A stretch of DNA of 64,000 nucleotides, from positions 62,001-126,000 of the forward strand of contig JAQSWY010000008.1 in assembly GCA_029266425.1 (NCBI GenBank). The letters run 5' to 3'. The notes under the pieces are model-generated. The model made no database searches. It was not told the DNA's origin and saw nothing but the letters and a program-made list of their open reading frames with translations. Origin of the DNA: Xanthobacteraceae bacterium. Its GTDB lineage: Bacteria; Pseudomonadota; Alphaproteobacteria; Rhizobiales; Xanthobacteraceae. Both the position numbers and the translations under genes were made by a program. Position 1 is the stretch's first letter. Every line of letters begins with the position of its first letter. Below are positions 19,302 to 30,100 of this stretch, in pieces.

Positions 19302-20150
19302 CTACCGGTCGACCTTCAGGTGCTGCTCGAGATAGAGCAGCGCCATCGCCCGCTCGTCGGAGGTGGCCGAGGCGAAGGCGTCGTCATAGAGCTTGACGAT
19401 CCATTTGTCGTCGCCGCTCGCGGCGGCGTCGCGCGCCAGCGTCAGCCACATCAGGCCGCGCGCCGCCTGGCGCGGGATGCCCTCGTCGCCCTTGAACAGC
19501 AGCCCGCCGAGCAGGGCCTGGGCCTTGTACTGCCCCTTCTGCGCGGCAAGGCCGAGCCAGCGGGCAGCGAAGCGCGGATCGCGCTTGACGCCGCTGCCTT
19601 CGATATAAAGGCGGGCGAGCTGGTACTGCGCGTCCGGGTCGCCGAAATAGGACGCGGCATAGGCGAACATGTCGCGGGCGCGGCCGAGGTCGCGGCGCAC
19701 CTGGCTGTTCGGTATGCCGTTCAGATAATAGCCGCCCAGCGCCACGAAGGCGTCGGCGACGAAGCGGGCCTGCGGCGCCGACGGATTGTCGTCGGCATGC
19801 ATGTTGGCGATCTGGGTGAAATATTCGAACGCCTTCACGTCGTCGCGGGCGACGCCCTCGCCGTCCGCATACATGCGACCCAGTTTCCACTGCGCGCCGG
19901 GATGGCCCTGGTCGGCAGCATAGCGCAGGGAGTCGATGCCCTTCTCGGTTTGGCCGGAACGCAGCGCCTTGGTGCCGAGCCGCACCGCCTCCTCCAGCGG
20001 GCGCGAGCCCGGACCGGGCGCCGCCACCGCGTCCGGCATCCCGCCGGGGACCGGCGGGGAATCGGTATTGCCGTCGAAAGCCGACGCCGTCACCGGCGCC
20101 AGGCTTATCGCCAGCGCAACCGCAAGTGCGAGACCGTCAGATATCCGCAT
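19302..20150 (-). CDS. exoR: Periplasmic Sel1-repeat protein, ExoR-like
   Basis: A 282-residue exported protein. The signal peptide is [20 protein letters not shown] with cleavage near SAFDG. Sel1/TPR-type helices follow: [60 protein letters not shown] and [20 protein letters not shown]. The arrangement matches ExoR, the periplasmic inhibitor of the ExoS sensor kinase that controls exopolysaccharide and motility in rhizobia. Neither exoS nor chvI is in the window. The gene starts inside the last codons of ilvD (14-base overlap). Confidence 0.75.
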   Translation of the reverse strand: MRISDGLALAVALAISLAPVTASAFDGNTDSPPVPGGMPDAVAAPGPGSRPLEEAVRLGTKALRSGQTEKGIDSLRYAADQGHPGAQWKLGRMYADGEGVARDDVKAFEYFTQIANMHADDNPSAPQARFVADAFVALGGYYLNGIPNSQVRRDLGRARDMFAYAASYFGDPDAQYQLARLYIEGSGVKRDPRFAARWLGLAAQKGQYKAQALLGGLLFKGDEGIPRQAARGLMWLTLARDAAASGDDKWIVKLYDDAFASATSDERAMALLYLEQHLKVDR

Positions 20151-21864
20151 AGCACGATGTCTCGGCCGCGCCGCCCGGATGGGTCACGGCGCCGTTTCGG
20201 GCGGGTCCCACGGTCTGCGCGAACTTCCAGATGGCCCCCGAGCCGAAAGTGGTAGGACGCGGCGTCCATGCCTTGAGCCGCTCGGCAAGCTCCTCGTCCG
20301 AAAGCTCGACGTCGAGCGTGCCATCGACCGCGTCGATCGAAATGATGTCGCCATCGCGGATCAGCCCAATCGGACCGCCGACCGCCGCCTCCGGCCCGAC
20401 ATGGCCGATGCAGAAGCCGCGCGTCGCTCCGGAGAAGCGCCCGTCAGTGATGAGCGCGACCTTATCGCCCATGCCCTGGCCATAGAGGGCCGCCGTGGTG
20501 GACAGCATCTCCCGCATGCCGGGGCCGCCCTTCGGCCCCTCATAGCGGATCACCAGCACCTCGCCTTCCTTGTAGGCGCGGTTGGTCACCGCCTCGAAGC
20601 AGGCTTCCTCCCCGTCGAAGCAGCGCGCCGGGCCGGTGAACTTCTGGTTCTTGAGGCCAGCCACCTTCACGATGGCGCCGTCGGGCGCGAGATTGCCCTT
20701 GAGGCCGACCACGCCGCCGGTGGGCGTGATGGGATCGTTCGCCGGACGCACCACGTCCTGGTCCGGGTTCCACTTCACCGAGGCGAGGTTCTCGGCGATG
20801 GTGCGGCCGGTCACGGTGAGGCAGTCGCCATGCAGGAAGCCATGGTCCAGCAGCGTCTTCATCAGCAGCGGGATGCCGCCGACCTCGAACATGTCCTTGG
20901 CCACATAGCGCCCGCCCGGCTTAAGGTCGGCGATATAGGGCGTGCGCCTGAAGATCTCGGCGACATCGAACAGATCGAACTCGATGCCCACCTCATGCGC
21001 GATGGCCGGCAGATGCAGCGCCGCATTCGTCGAGCCGCCGGAGGCGGCGACCACGGTCGCGGCATTCTCCAGCGCCTTGCGGGTGACGATGTCGCGCGGA
21101 CGGATGCGCCGGGCGACAAGCTCCATCACCTGCTCACCGGCGGTCATGCAGAATCTGTCGCGGATCTCGTAAGGAGCCGGCGCGCCGGCCGAGTAAGGCA
21201 GCGCGAGGCCGATCGCCTCGGAAACGGTCGCCATGGTGTTGGCTGTGAATTGCGCGCCGCAGGCACCGGCAGACGGGCACGCAACCTGCTCGAGTTCGTC
21301 GAGATCCTCGTCCGACATCAGGCCGACGGAGTGCTTGCCGACCGCCTCGAACATGTCCTGCACGGTGACCGGCTGGCCGCGGAAGGAGCCCGGCAGGATC
21401 GAGCCGCCATAGATGAAGATGGACGGCACGTTGAGGCGCACCATGGCCATCATCATGCCGGGCAGCGACTTGTCGCAGCCAGCGAGACCGACCAGGGCAT
21501 CATAGGCATGGCCGCGCATGGTGAGCTCGACCGAATCCGCAATGACATCACGCGACGCCAGCGAGGCCTTCATGCCCTCGTGGCCCATGGCGATGCCATC
21601 GGTGACGGTGATGGTGCAGAATTCGCGCGGCGTGCCTTTGGCGGCCGCGACGCCCTTCTTCACCGCCTGGGCCTGGCGCATGAGGGAAATGTTGCAGGGC
21701 GCGGCTTCGTTCCAGCACGAGGCGACACCCACCAGCGGCTGGTGGATCTGCTCGCGGGTGAGGCCCATCGCGTAGAGGTAGGAACGATGCGGCGCGCGTG
21801 ACGGACCTTCCGTCACGTGGCGGCTCGGCAAGTTCCTTTTGTCGATGATCGTCCTGGCGTCCAT
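20137..21864 (-). CDS. ilvD: Dihydroxy-acid dehydratase
   Basis: Fe-S dehydratase of branched-chain amino acid and pantothenate synthesis. The 575-residue product has the cluster cysteines in [24 protein letters not shown] and [16 protein letters not shown], with the usual [10 protein letters not shown] and [18 protein letters not shown] downstream. I start at the ATG at 21864 ([20 protein letters not shown]). The open frame extends to 21966 without conserved sequence. Its last 14 bases overlap the exoR-like start. Confidence 0.96.
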   Translation of the reverse strand: MDARTIIDKRNLPSRHVTEGPSRAPHRSYLYAMGLTREQIHQPLVGVASCWNEAAPCNISLMRQAQAVKKGVAAAKGTPREFCTITVTDGIAMGHEGMKASLASRDVIADSVELTMRGHAYDALVGLAGCDKSLPGMMMAMVRLNVPSIFIYGGSILPGSFRGQPVTVQDMFEAVGKHSVGLMSDEDLDELEQVACPSAGACGAQFTANTMATVSEAIGLALPYSAGAPAPYEIRDRFCMTAGEQVMELVARRIRPRDIVTRKALENAATVVAASGGSTNAALHLPAIAHEVGIEFDLFDVAEIFRRTPYIADLKPGGRYVAKDMFEVGGIPLLMKTLLDHGFLHGDCLTVTGRTIAENLASVKWNPDQDVVRPANDPITPTGGVVGLKGNLAPDGAIVKVAGLKNQKFTGPARCFDGEEACFEAVTNRAYKEGEVLVIRYEGPKGGPGMREMLSTTAALYGQGMGDKVALITDGRFSGATRGFCIGHVGPEAAVGGPIGLIRDGDIISIDAVDGTLDVELSDEELAERLKAWTPRPTTFGSGAIWKFAQTVGPARNGAVTHPGGAAETSCYADI

Positions 21865-22244
21865 ATACGCACGCTTCCCGGCGTCGGCGGATCTCGCGGG
21901 CAACTGCGCCCGGACGCTACTCTCCACCGCGTACAGGACGGATTTCGTGCCGGTTTGTGGCGGCATCGCGGCACCTAGCGTCAGCAGCTCCCATCATGGT
22001 TGCGAATGCGTGACACTGTGACGTGAATGACACAAATTTGAGAGGCCGGGCGGCCTTTGGAGGGCCCGGGCTGTAGTTCGGATTTACGAGGTGAAAACGA
22101 CCGTTTCCACGGTCGTGGCCGGGCTTGTCCCAGCCGTCCACGGGTGATCATCGGCCATGAGCGTGGATTTCCCGGCAGAGGACGGCGACCGCAGGTCGCT
22201 GTTTCCGAGAGATGACGGACCTCCAGCAGGCGTGCAGCGCGCGG
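21865..22244. other. Intergenic region ilvD/valS
   Basis: About 380 bases with no credible gene. The right half (from about 22112) is a family-B palindromic repeat. The left half should hold the ilvD promoter, but I see no convincing -35/-10 pair. Confidence 0.6.
22112..22217. repeat. Palindromic intergenic repeat, family B
   Basis: GGTCGTGGCCGGGCTTGTCC opens the element, and a GAGATGACGG end closes it after CGGCCATGAGCGTGGATTTC. It lies downstream of valS. Confidence 0.6.
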
Positions 22245-24998
22245 CTAGGCCTGGCGGAGCCGCGCCAGCGCCTCGCGGATTTTTGTTGCGCGAGCTTCCG
22301 CTGCGTCGCGGCGCTCGCGCTGCTCCTCGATCACCTCTTCCTTGGCGCGTGCGAGGAAGTCGGGATTGCCGAGCTTGACGTCGACCTTGGCGATGTCGTC
22401 GGTTGCCTTGGCGAGTTCCTTGGTGAGGCGCGCCGCCTCGGCGTCCATGTCGATGATGCCGATGAGCGGCAGCGCCGCGGTCTCGCCGCGCACCACGAGC
22501 TGCACCGCGCCCGCAGGCGCCTCGCTCGCAAACGCGATGGAGGAGAGCCGCGCGAGGCGCGCCAGCGCGTCGTTCCACAGCCCGGCACGCGCCTGCGTCT
22601 CATCCGATGCGCCGACCAGGACCAGCGGAATGTGCGCCCCAGCCGGCACGTTCATCTCGGCGCGCACCGAGCGCACCTCGGTGATGAGGTCGACCAGCCA
22701 GCCAAGCTCGGCTTCGGCATCGGGCGCCTCCAGCCCTTCGAGAGCCGGCCATGCGGCGAGCGTCAGCAGGCCGTCGCCTCCGGTGCGGTCCCACAGCTCC
22801 TCGGTGAGGAAGGGCATGAAGGGGTGCAGCAGCTTCAGGGTCTCGTCGAGGACGAAGGCGGTGGTGGCGCGGGTCTCGGCCTTCCACGGGCTGTCAGCGC
22901 TCATGAAGACCGGCTTGGCGAGCTCCAGGTACCAGTCGCAGAAGATGTTCCAGACGAAGCGATAGGCCGCGCCCGCCGCTTCGTTGAATTTGTAGGCCTC
23001 GATCGCTTCCGTCACCTCGGCGACCGCACGCTGGGTCTCTGCGAGTATCCAGCGGTTCAGCGTCGACGACGCTGCTGCCGGCACGAAGGACGGATCGCGC
23101 CGGCATTCGTTCATCTCGGCGAAGCGGGCGGCGTTCCAGAGCTTGGTCGCGAAGTTGCGGTAGCCCTCGACGCGGTTGGTCGAGAGCTTGATGTCGCGCC
23201 CCTGCGCCGCCATCGCCGCGAGCGTGAAGCGCAGCGCGTCGGCGCCGTACTCGTCGATCAGCGAGAGCGGATCGATGACGTTGCCCTTGGACTTCGACAT
23301 CTTCGCGCCCTTCTCGTCGCGGACGAGCGCGTGGATATAGACGTCGTTGAACGGCACCTCGTCATCCATGAAGTGCAGGCCCATCATCATCATCCGGGCG
23401 ACCCAGAAGAAGATGATGTCGAACCCGGTGATCAGCACCGAGGTCGGGTAATAGCGCTTCAGCTCCGCGGTCTCGTCCGGCCAGCCGAGCGTCGAGAACG
23501 GCCACAGCGCCGAGGAGAACCAGGTGTCGAGCACGTCCTCGTCACGGGTGATAAGCGCGGCAAGCTTGTCCGGATCGTCTGCGAGCGCCCTCGCGTCCTC
23601 GTCGTTGATGATGCGTGCCTCGACGCAATGCGCCAGCGCCGCCGCCATCGCCTCCTCTTCCGTCTCCTCGACGAAGACGGTGCCGTCCGGGCCGTACCAG
23701 GCCGGGATCTGGTGGCCCCACCAGAGCTGGCGCGACACGCACCAGGGCTGGATGTTCTCCAACCACTCGAAATAGGTCTTCTCCCAGTTCTTCGGCACGA
23801 AGGAGGTCCGCCCTTCGCGCACCGCCTTCAGCGCAGGCTGGGCCAAGGTGTGGGCGTCGACATACCACTGGTCGGTCAGCCACGGCTCGATGACGACGTT
23901 GGAGCGATCACCATGTGGCACGGTGTGGACGTTCGGCGTGATCTGATCGAGCAGGCCGCGCTCCTCCATCAGCGTGACGATCGCCTTGCGGGCCGCCTCG
24001 CGGCTCTGGCCATGCAGGGCAAGCACGGTGTCGAGATCCGCGCCGTGGGTCGCGCCGTCGAGGAAATCCTCATTGCCGGCAAGCAGCATCCGCGCCTCGG
24101 CATCGAGCACGTTGATGGCCGGCAGGTTGTGGCGCTTGCCGACCTCGAAATCGTTGAAATCATGGGCCGGGGTGATCTTAACCGCGCCGGTGCCCTTCTC
24201 GGGATCGGAATACTCATCGGCGACGATCGGGATGCGCCGGCCGACCAGCGGCAGCACGGCGAACTTGCCGACCAGGTGCCTGTAGCGCTCGTCGTCCGGA
24301 TGCACCGCGACCGCGGTGTCGCCCAGCATGGTCTCCGGACGGGTGGTGGCGACGGTGATGAATTCGTCGGTGCCTTCCACCGGATAGCGGAAGTGCCAGA
24401 GGTGCCCCTTCACCTCGACCTGGACGACTTCGAGATCGGAAATGGCGGACTGGAACTTCGGGTCCCAGTTCACCAGCCGCTTGTCCTTGTAGATCAGCCC
24501 TTCCTTGTAGAGCCGCACGAACACCTTGAGGACGGCGCGCGAGAGCCCCTCATCCATGGTGAAGCGCTCGCGCGACCAGTCGCACGAGGCGCCAAGGCGC
24601 TTGAGCTGGTTGATGATGGCACCGCCGGATTCCTCCTTCCACGCCCAGACCTTCTCGACGAAGGCCTCGCGACCGATCTCCCGGCGGCCCGGCTGCTGGC
24701 GCTCAGTGAGCTGGCGCTCGACCACCATCTGGGTCGCGATGCCGGCATGGTCGGTGCCGACCTGCCACAGCACGTCACGCCCGCGCATGCGCTCGAAGCG
24801 GCAGAGTATGTCCTGCAGCGTGTTGTTGAGCGCATGGCCCATATGCAGCGAGCCGGTGACGTTCGGCGGCGGGATTACGATGCAGAAGGGTTCCGCCCCT
24901 GCCCGCTCCGGCCGACCTGCCCTGAAGGCGCCGGCGCTTTCCCACGCCTGATAGATGCGGCCTTCGACGGCAGCGGGATCGAACCTATTGTCGAGCAT
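22245..24998 (-). CDS. valS: Valyl-tRNA synthetase
   Basis: Class I synthetase that charges tRNA-Val, 917 residues. The HIGH equivalent is in [20 protein letters not shown] and KMSKS in [14 protein letters not shown]. The editing domain ([19 protein letters not shown]) is intact, and the C-terminal coiled coil ([20 protein letters not shown]) is present. I start at the ATG at 24998 ([20 protein letters not shown]). The frame is open to 25250 but without family support. popZ and tolC follow upstream on the same strand, as in other alphaproteobacteria. Confidence 0.97.
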   Translation of the reverse strand: MLDNRFDPAAVEGRIYQAWESAGAFRAGRPERAGAEPFCIVIPPPNVTGSLHMGHALNNTLQDILCRFERMRGRDVLWQVGTDHAGIATQMVVERQLTERQQPGRREIGREAFVEKVWAWKEESGGAIINQLKRLGASCDWSRERFTMDEGLSRAVLKVFVRLYKEGLIYKDKRLVNWDPKFQSAISDLEVVQVEVKGHLWHFRYPVEGTDEFITVATTRPETMLGDTAVAVHPDDERYRHLVGKFAVLPLVGRRIPIVADEYSDPEKGTGAVKITPAHDFNDFEVGKRHNLPAINVLDAEARMLLAGNEDFLDGATHGADLDTVLALHGQSREAARKAIVTLMEERGLLDQITPNVHTVPHGDRSNVVIEPWLTDQWYVDAHTLAQPALKAVREGRTSFVPKNWEKTYFEWLENIQPWCVSRQLWWGHQIPAWYGPDGTVFVEETEEEAMAAALAHCVEARIINDEDARALADDPDKLAALITRDEDVLDTWFSSALWPFSTLGWPDETAELKRYYPTSVLITGFDIIFFWVARMMMMGLHFMDDEVPFNDVYIHALVRDEKGAKMSKSKGNVIDPLSLIDEYGADALRFTLAAMAAQGRDIKLSTNRVEGYRNFATKLWNAARFAEMNECRRDPSFVPAAASSTLNRWILAETQRAVAEVTEAIEAYKFNEAAGAAYRFVWNIFCDWYLELAKPVFMSADSPWKAETRATTAFVLDETLKLLHPFMPFLTEELWDRTGGDGLLTLAAWPALEGLEAPDAEAELGWLVDLITEVRSVRAEMNVPAGAHIPLVLVGASDETQARAGLWNDALARLARLSSIAFASEAPAGAVQLVVRGETAALPLIGIIDMDAEAARLTKELAKATDDIAKVDVKLGNPDFLARAKEEVIEEQRERRDAAEARATKIREALARLRQA

Positions 24999-25265
24999 GA
25001 CGGCTCCGGGCACTCGGCTTGATAAGGAGCGCGAGACAAAGCGGAGGCGGCGCTGGGAGTCAATAATGACATCCGGGAAGAGAATGGCCCGGCATCGCCG
25101 GTGGCCGGGATCTGTATCAGATTGTCCGAATGCTCTCGTCTTTCGACGGACGACGACAAACAGCCCGCCAGCGGCGAAACACCCGCGACATCTGCCCGCT
25201 AGGGTAGCGCAGGTGACGGAGCGGCTCTGACTGCGGAGAGCCGCTTGCATGGCGAGGGAGCGGAC

Positions 25266-26336
25266 ATGAGCGACAGGCAGAGCGAACAGGTTTCCGGCAT
25301 GAACCGGCGGGACCTGATGACGGGGCTAGGCGCCGGGCTGGCGGCGATCGCCGCGGCACCGGGCGGCGCCATGGCCCAGCAGGAAACGGCCGCACGGCCG
25401 GCCGGCGCGAGAGTCCGCGCGCTGCCAAAAGGCGGCGAGCTCCCGTTGGTCGGTCTCGGAACTTTCCTGACCTTCGACCTCGTGCCCGGGCGACCGCGCG
25501 ATCATCTGCGGGAGGTGGTGAAGACCTATTGGGACGGCGGTGCCCGCGTGATCGACACCTCCCCGCTCTATGGCACTGCCGAATATACCGTCGGCGTGGC
25601 GGCGGCCGAGCTCGGCATCACCGACCAGGTGTTCTTCTCCGACAAGATCTGGTCGACCGGCGAATTCGTTGCCGACGAGAGCCATGCCGTGCGCAGCCTG
25701 GAACAGACCCAGGGCCGGCTCTGGCGCGAGCGCATCGATGTCATGAATTGCCACAGCCTGACAAATGTCGATGCCATCGTTCCCATCCTCCGCGCCTGGA
25801 AGAAAGAAGGGCGCATCGGCCATGTCGGCGTGACGCATCACGAGAACGACTATCACACGCCGCTGACGAGCTGGATCGAGCGCGGCGTCGTCGACTTCAT
25901 CCAGGTGAACTACTCGATCTTCAACCGGGCAGCGGAGACCCGGGTCTTGCCGGCGGCCCAGGAACGCGGCGTCGCAGTGCTGGTCAACATGCCGCTTGAG
26001 AAGGCCCGCCTGCACAAGGCAGTGGAAGGCCGCGCCTTGCCGGACTTCGCCCGGGAGTTCGGCGCCGAGAACTGGGCGCAGTTCTTCCTGAAATGGGTGA
26101 TCTCGAACCCCGCGGTGAACTGCGCGCTGCCCTCGACCTCGAATCCGGCCCACGCACGCGAGAATATCGGCGCCCTCCGGGGTCCACTGCCCGACGCCGC
26201 CATGCGCCGGCGCATGGTCCAGCACATGGAGACGATCCCAGCCTTCAGCCGCATCGCCGAGATGCCGTGGTACCCCGACAAGAAATATGAGGGCATCATT
26301 CGCCGGGCGCAGGCGCAGGTGCGAGCCCGCTCATAG
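25266..26336 (+). CDS. Tat-exported aldo/keto reductase
   Basis: A 356-residue NADPH-type oxidoreductase of the aldo/keto reductase superfamily with a twin-arginine signal ([19 protein letters not shown], ending near AMAQQ). The catalytic tetrad is visible: Asp and Tyr in [12 protein letters not shown], Lys in FSDKIWS and His in MNCHSLT. The C-terminal cofactor region reads [19 protein letters not shown]. The start at 25266 has GAGGGAG upstream. It stands alone between valS and popZ on the opposite strand. Substrate unknown; an exported NADPH enzyme must be folded and loaded before export, which fits the Tat route. Confidence 0.85.
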   Translation: MSDRQSEQVSGMNRRDLMTGLGAGLAAIAAAPGGAMAQQETAARPAGARVRALPKGGELPLVGLGTFLTFDLVPGRPRDHLREVVKTYWDGGARVIDTSPLYGTAEYTVGVAAAELGITDQVFFSDKIWSTGEFVADESHAVRSLEQTQGRLWRERIDVMNCHSLTNVDAIVPILRAWKKEGRIGHVGVTHHENDYHTPLTSWIERGVVDFIQVNYSIFNRAAETRVLPAAQERGVAVLVNMPLEKARLHKAVEGRALPDFAREFGAENWAQFFLKWVISNPAVNCALPSTSNPAHARENIGALRGPLPDAAMRRRMVQHMETIPAFSRIAEMPWYPDKKYEGIIRRAQAQVRARS

Positions 26337-26372
26337 ACAACCGCCAGGGCTTTGACCCGCTCCACCGTCGCC

Positions 26373-26453
26373 GTCATGACCAGGCTTGTCCCGGCCTCCA
26401 CGGCCGCCCCGCGGTCAAGGACATGGAGCACCGGGACGAGCCCGGGGATGACG
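26373..26453. repeat. Palindromic intergenic repeat, family B
   Basis: Left arm GTCATGACCAGGCTTGTCCC and right arm GGGACGAGCCCGGGGATGAC, inverted, between the aldo/keto reductase and popZ, which are convergent. Confidence 0.7.
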
Positions 26454-26503
26454 ACGCGCTTGGGTGAATACTGAGCAGGAGGCGATCGGAGTGGCGGTGC
26501 CCT

Positions 26504-27313
26504 TCACCGCCCGCCGCGCGAGACGCGCTCGATCTCAGCCTTGACCAGCCGCTCGACGATGGTCGACAAGTGGTCGTCGAGCCAGGAGCGCAGCATCGGC
26601 TTCAGGAGTTCCGCCACCACATCCTCGAGCGAACGGCCGGCGGTGGAGGTGACGGAGCGGGCCAGCGTGCCGAAGGAAGCCGCGACCGCCGCATTGGTCG
26701 GCGCCGAGACGAGGCGGTCCGGCTCCGCCGCCCGCGGTGCAGCGACCGGAGGACGTGCCGACTGGCCGAAATTGAAGGTCGGACGCGGCGGCAGATTGTG
26801 CGCCGGCCCGAGCGGAGGCGGCGCGACCGGCGGGGCCGGAGCCGGCGCAGACATGGCGGCGCGGAGCGGATCGGCAGGCGCGACCGCCGCTGCAGCAGAT
26901 GTCGCGGCCGGCGCCGGGTGGGGCACCGCAGCGGGTTCGGGTCGCGCCGGGTTGGCGGGCCGCGGCTCGTTCGCTATCGAGCCGCGCAGCGCCATCGCCA
27001 CCTCGGCCTGCACCTCATCCTCGACGGCGGCGAGATCGACCAATCGGCGCACCGACTCGGGCACCGGCAGTTCCGCAGCCGCCATCAATGAAGGCTCCGA
27101 TGCGCGGCGCGGCGGCATGGTGGCCGCGGGCGGCGGCCCCTCGATTTCCACCGGCCCGTAGGGCTCGACAGCGAATTCATGCCCGGGCTGGCTCACGGCT
27201 TCCAGAGCCGGACGCGGCTCGCGGCGGGGCGGCAGGTCATCGGCAATGATGCGGCGGATGGAGGCGAGAATCTCCTCCATCGAGGGGTCGGCCGCCCTCG
27301 CATTCATCGACAT
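26504..27313 (-). CDS. popZ: Polar organizing protein PopZ (DUF2497 family)
   Basis: PopZ forms a polar matrix that anchors chromosome origins and cell-cycle factors. The 269-residue product has the signature N-terminal helix DPSMEEILASIRRIIADD, a long Pro/Ala-rich linker (residues about 35-200), and the C-terminal oligomerisation helices GRSLEDVVAELLKPMLRSWL then DDHLSTIVERLVKAEIERVS. It lies directly downstream of tolC and upstream of valS, the conserved alphaproteobacterial context. Confidence 0.93.
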   Translation of the reverse strand: MSMNARAADPSMEEILASIRRIIADDLPPRREPRPALEAVSQPGHEFAVEPYGPVEIEGPPPAATMPPRRASEPSLMAAAELPVPESVRRLVDLAAVEDEVQAEVAMALRGSIANEPRPANPARPEPAAVPHPAPAATSAAAAVAPADPLRAAMSAPAPAPPVAPPPLGPAHNLPPRPTFNFGQSARPPVAAPRAAEPDRLVSAPTNAAVAASFGTLARSVTSTAGRSLEDVVAELLKPMLRSWLDDHLSTIVERLVKAEIERVSRGGR

Positions 27314-27515
27314 ACGCTTTCACCCGATCGCTGCGCCCGGACCACGCCCGCCCGCCGCCATTGCGCGGCGAATCAATGCTGGGTCCCGAAAAATATGACA
27401 TCGGACGGGCGCGGGCGCCAAGCGAGCCAAGGGATTTCCATTGTGGACTGGATCGAGGGCGAGCCCAACATGTTGTGGATCGGGCGCATACGATTGTGCG
27501 AGCCCCAGAATTGAA

Positions 27516-27538
27516 ATGGCCGGCACGAGGCCGGCCAT
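27516..27538. terminator. Hairpin of family-B repeat, possible terminator of tolC
   Basis: ATGGCCGGC, loop ACGAG, GCCGGCCAT: a perfect 9-bp stem about 30 bases past the tolC stop. There is no U-run, so termination is a guess. Confidence 0.5.
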
Positions 27539-27569
27539 GACGGTATTGGGAGCGGATCAAGCGGCGCGA

Positions 27570-29012
27570 TCAGCGTCCGTCGGGCGTGCGCACGCCGAAC
27601 CAGGCGTCGCGCACCTGGTCGTAATGGACCTTGGGATTGTAGTGCTGCACCTTCAGGCCGAGCTTGGAAGCGCTCAACTGGCCGACCGCGGAAAGCAGCG
27701 AGTAGGACGCCACCACCCGGTCGCGCTGGGCAATGACGAGGCTGGCGCGGGCATCGAACAGCGCGGTCTGCGCGTTGAGCACGTCCAGCGTAGTGCGTTG
27801 ACCGACGCGCCATTCCTCGCGAACGCCCTTCAGTGCGATCTCGTTTGCGGCAACCGAGGCCTGCGCGGATTCGATGGCCGCCTTCGCAGCCACGAGCGAG
27901 CCCCAGAACTGCACGACATTGGCGCGCACCTGCTCGCGATTGACATCGACTTCGATGCGGGACTGGCCAAGCAGCTCTTTGTTCTGCCGGATCGTCGCGT
28001 ACTCCCCGCCACCCTGATAGATCGGCACCGAGAGATTGAGCGTCAGCGACGCCGAGGTCTGGCGCTGGACCTGGTTCGAGGCATTGTTGTCCGACGTAGC
28101 CGAGCCGTTGAGGCTCATCGAGGGCGACAACGCGCCTTCGGCAACCTTCACATTGGCCATGGCGGCATCGACCGAGAACTGCGCGGCCTTGATCGCCGGA
28201 TGGCCGGCGAGACCGAGATCGATCGCCGTGGGCAGCACCTTCGGCAGCATGTTGTCGATCGGGCGGCCCGGCGCGAGCTTGACCGGCTTCAGGCCGATCA
28301 CCTGGAAGAAGGTGGCACGCGCCGAATTGAGGTTGGATTCGGCAAGCGCAAGTTCGCTCTGCGCATTGGCGACACTAGCTTCCGCCTGGGCGACGTCGGT
28401 GCGGGTCACCTCGCCGACCGAGAAGCGGTCGCGCGTGGCGCGCAGCTCTTCCTGCAGCGCTTCGAGGTTCTGCCGCTGCAGCTCGACCAGCGCCCCGTTC
28501 TGCAGGACGTTCATATAGGCGGTGGCGGCATCGAGCAGCACGAGTTGCTCGGTGTTGCGCAGCAGCTCCCGCTGGCCACGCACCTGGAATTCCGCGCCGC
28601 GCACCGAGTTCGCCGTGCGCAGGCCGTCATAGATGGTCTGGCTGATGGTGATGCCGACGCCGTAAGGCTGGGTCTGGTCCTGCGTGGTGGTACGCCCCGG
28701 CAGCGGGGCGTTGGAAACCACGGTCTCGGTCCACTGAGTACCATAATAGGCGCTGCCGAATATCTGCGGCCGGTAGCCGGAAAGGGCGATCGGCACATAT
28801 TCGTCCGTTGCGCGGGTCGCTGCCCGCTGCGAGTTCAGCGTCGGATTGTTCATGTAAGCCGCGGCGAGCGACTGATCCAGCGTCTGGGCACCGGCTGGAA
28901 CCGCGGTTCCAATAGAAATTGCGATCGCCGCATACGCGACGACCCTGCCCCCGGCAGCGAAATGCCACATGGTCCAAACCCCTGCGCAAGCTTCTCGGCG
29001 GAGCCGCCTCAT
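27570..29012 (-). CDS. tolC: TolC-family outer-membrane efflux protein
   Basis: Outer-membrane channel used by type I secretion and drug efflux. About 480 residues from the ATG at 29012, or 466 from the ATG at 28970. The signal peptide ends near AVPAGAQTLDQSL. The mature part shows the two tandem OEP repeats with long helices (GALVELQRQNLEALQEELRA; EVDVNREQVRANVVQFWGSL) and the typical YGVGITISQTIYDGLRT. It is immediately downstream of the PCMT-like gene and upstream of popZ. The frame is open to 29159, but the first 49 codons look non-coding. Confidence 0.92.
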   Translation of the reverse strand: MRRLRREACAGVWTMWHFAAGGRVVAYAAIAISIGTAVPAGAQTLDQSLAAAYMNNPTLNSQRAATRATDEYVPIALSGYRPQIFGSAYYGTQWTETVVSNAPLPGRTTTQDQTQPYGVGITISQTIYDGLRTANSVRGAEFQVRGQRELLRNTEQLVLLDAATAYMNVLQNGALVELQRQNLEALQEELRATRDRFSVGEVTRTDVAQAEASVANAQSELALAESNLNSARATFFQVIGLKPVKLAPGRPIDNMLPKVLPTAIDLGLAGHPAIKAAQFSVDAAMANVKVAEGALSPSMSLNGSATSDNNASNQVQRQTSASLTLNLSVPIYQGGGEYATIRQNKELLGQSRIEVDVNREQVRANVVQFWGSLVAAKAAIESAQASVAANEIALKGVREEWRVGQRTTLDVLNAQTALFDARASLVIAQRDRVVASYSLLSAVGQLSASKLGLKVQHYNPKVHYDQVRDAWFGVRTPDGR

Positions 29013-29148
29013 CGTGCGACTCTCGTGTCTATCTGAAGTGAAGGTCAGAATAGGTGCTCTATAGGGCGCTGTGAACCGCTCGGTTCGATCCGCACGCCAC
29101 TTTGCGACAACGCGCGGCAGAAGCGCCACAGCGGAGCGGGATAACCCT

Positions 29149-29811
29149 TTAGAAAACAAAGCCCGGCCGAGCCTCGAAGCCCGGCAGCACCGGAACTGCG
29201 GCGTCGAAAACGACGCGTGAGCCTACGCCGCCTGACGTGTTCGTGAATATCGTCGCCCTTCCGGCCCGGCCGCGGCCGACGACCGCGACGAGCCGGCCGC
29301 CCGGCTTCAGCTGGCCGAGCAGAGCCTCAGGTGCCGAATCGACCGCGCCGTTCAGCAGAATCACATCATAAGGTGATTCGGCCGGCCAACCGGCGGTAAG
29401 CGGCCCCTGCACGAAGGCGGCATTGAGCAGGCCGAGCTCGACAAGGAGGTTCGAGCCCTGGGAGGCGAGTTCGGCCTCCTCCTCGAGCGCCATCACCTGC
29501 CCGGCGAGGCGCGCCAGCACGGCGGTGGAATAGCCGGTGGCCGCGCCGACGTCGAGCACCAGCGCGTCGGGGCCGATCTCGGCTGCCTGCAGCAGCTTGG
29601 CGAGCACCATCGGCTCCATCAGATAGCGCGCGGGCGGGCCTTCCTTCACCAGGAGATCGTCATCGATATAGGCGAAGCTCGAAAGGCTGGTTGGCACGAA
29701 GCGCTCGCGCGGCGTCTCCAGCATGCTCGCGACGATTCGCAGGTCGGTCACGTCGTTGGCGCGCACCTGCGCGTCGACCATGGCGCGGCGCATCTCAGCG
29801 AAATCGATCAT
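29149..29811 (-). CDS. Protein-L-isoaspartate O-methyltransferase family protein (second copy)
   Basis: A 220-residue SAM-dependent methyltransferase related to Pcm. It keeps RERFVPTSLSSFAYIDDDL, LMEPMVLAKLLQAAEIG and the SAM motif ALVLDVGAATGYSTAVLARL. However, the Pcm signature ISQP is replaced by LMEPMV, so repair activity is not certain. This paralogue sits upstream of tolC in many Rhizobiales. Confidence 0.88.
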   Translation of the reverse strand: MIDFAEMRRAMVDAQVRANDVTDLRIVASMLETPRERFVPTSLSSFAYIDDDLLVKEGPPARYLMEPMVLAKLLQAAEIGPDALVLDVGAATGYSTAVLARLAGQVMALEEEAELASQGSNLLVELGLLNAAFVQGPLTAGWPAESPYDVILLNGAVDSAPEALLGQLKPGGRLVAVVGRGRAGRATIFTNTSGGVGSRVVFDAAVPVLPGFEARPGFVF

Positions 29812-30026
29812 GCGGGGACAACCTCGAGGACAAAGCGACGGCGCAGGATTGCGGCAGCTGCCGCCTTATTGCAAGGGCTTGCGACGCATTCCAGTGCGCC
29901 GGTGCCGCACCTGCGGCCCCTATTCCTGCGCGCCCGGCTGGGTTGCCGGCGATGATGCGTTGCCGACCCCGGCGCGCTCTGTTATGAGGCCCGCCTGCCC
30001 AGCCGGTTTACCGGCCAAGCCCTACT

Positions 30027-30100
30027 GGCCACGTGGCGGAGTGGTTACGCAGCGGACTGCAAATCCGCGTACGGGGGTTCGATTCCCTCCGTGGCCTCCA
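30027..30100 (+). tRNA. tRNA-Cys (GCA)
   Basis: Complete 74-base cloverleaf with encoded CCA. The acceptor GGCCACG pairs with CGTGGCC, the anticodon loop is CTGCAAA (GCA), and the T arm is GGGGGTTCGATTCCCTC. The discriminator base is U, as expected for tRNA-Cys. Confidence 0.97.

Noticed and set aside
19936..21801. Open frame of 621 codons opposite ilvD and part of the exoR-like gene
   Set aside because: Antisense shadow; no family features.
22212..25022. Open frame of 936 codons opposite valS
   Set aside because: Antisense shadow in high-GC DNA; valS has all synthetase motifs and the shadow has none.
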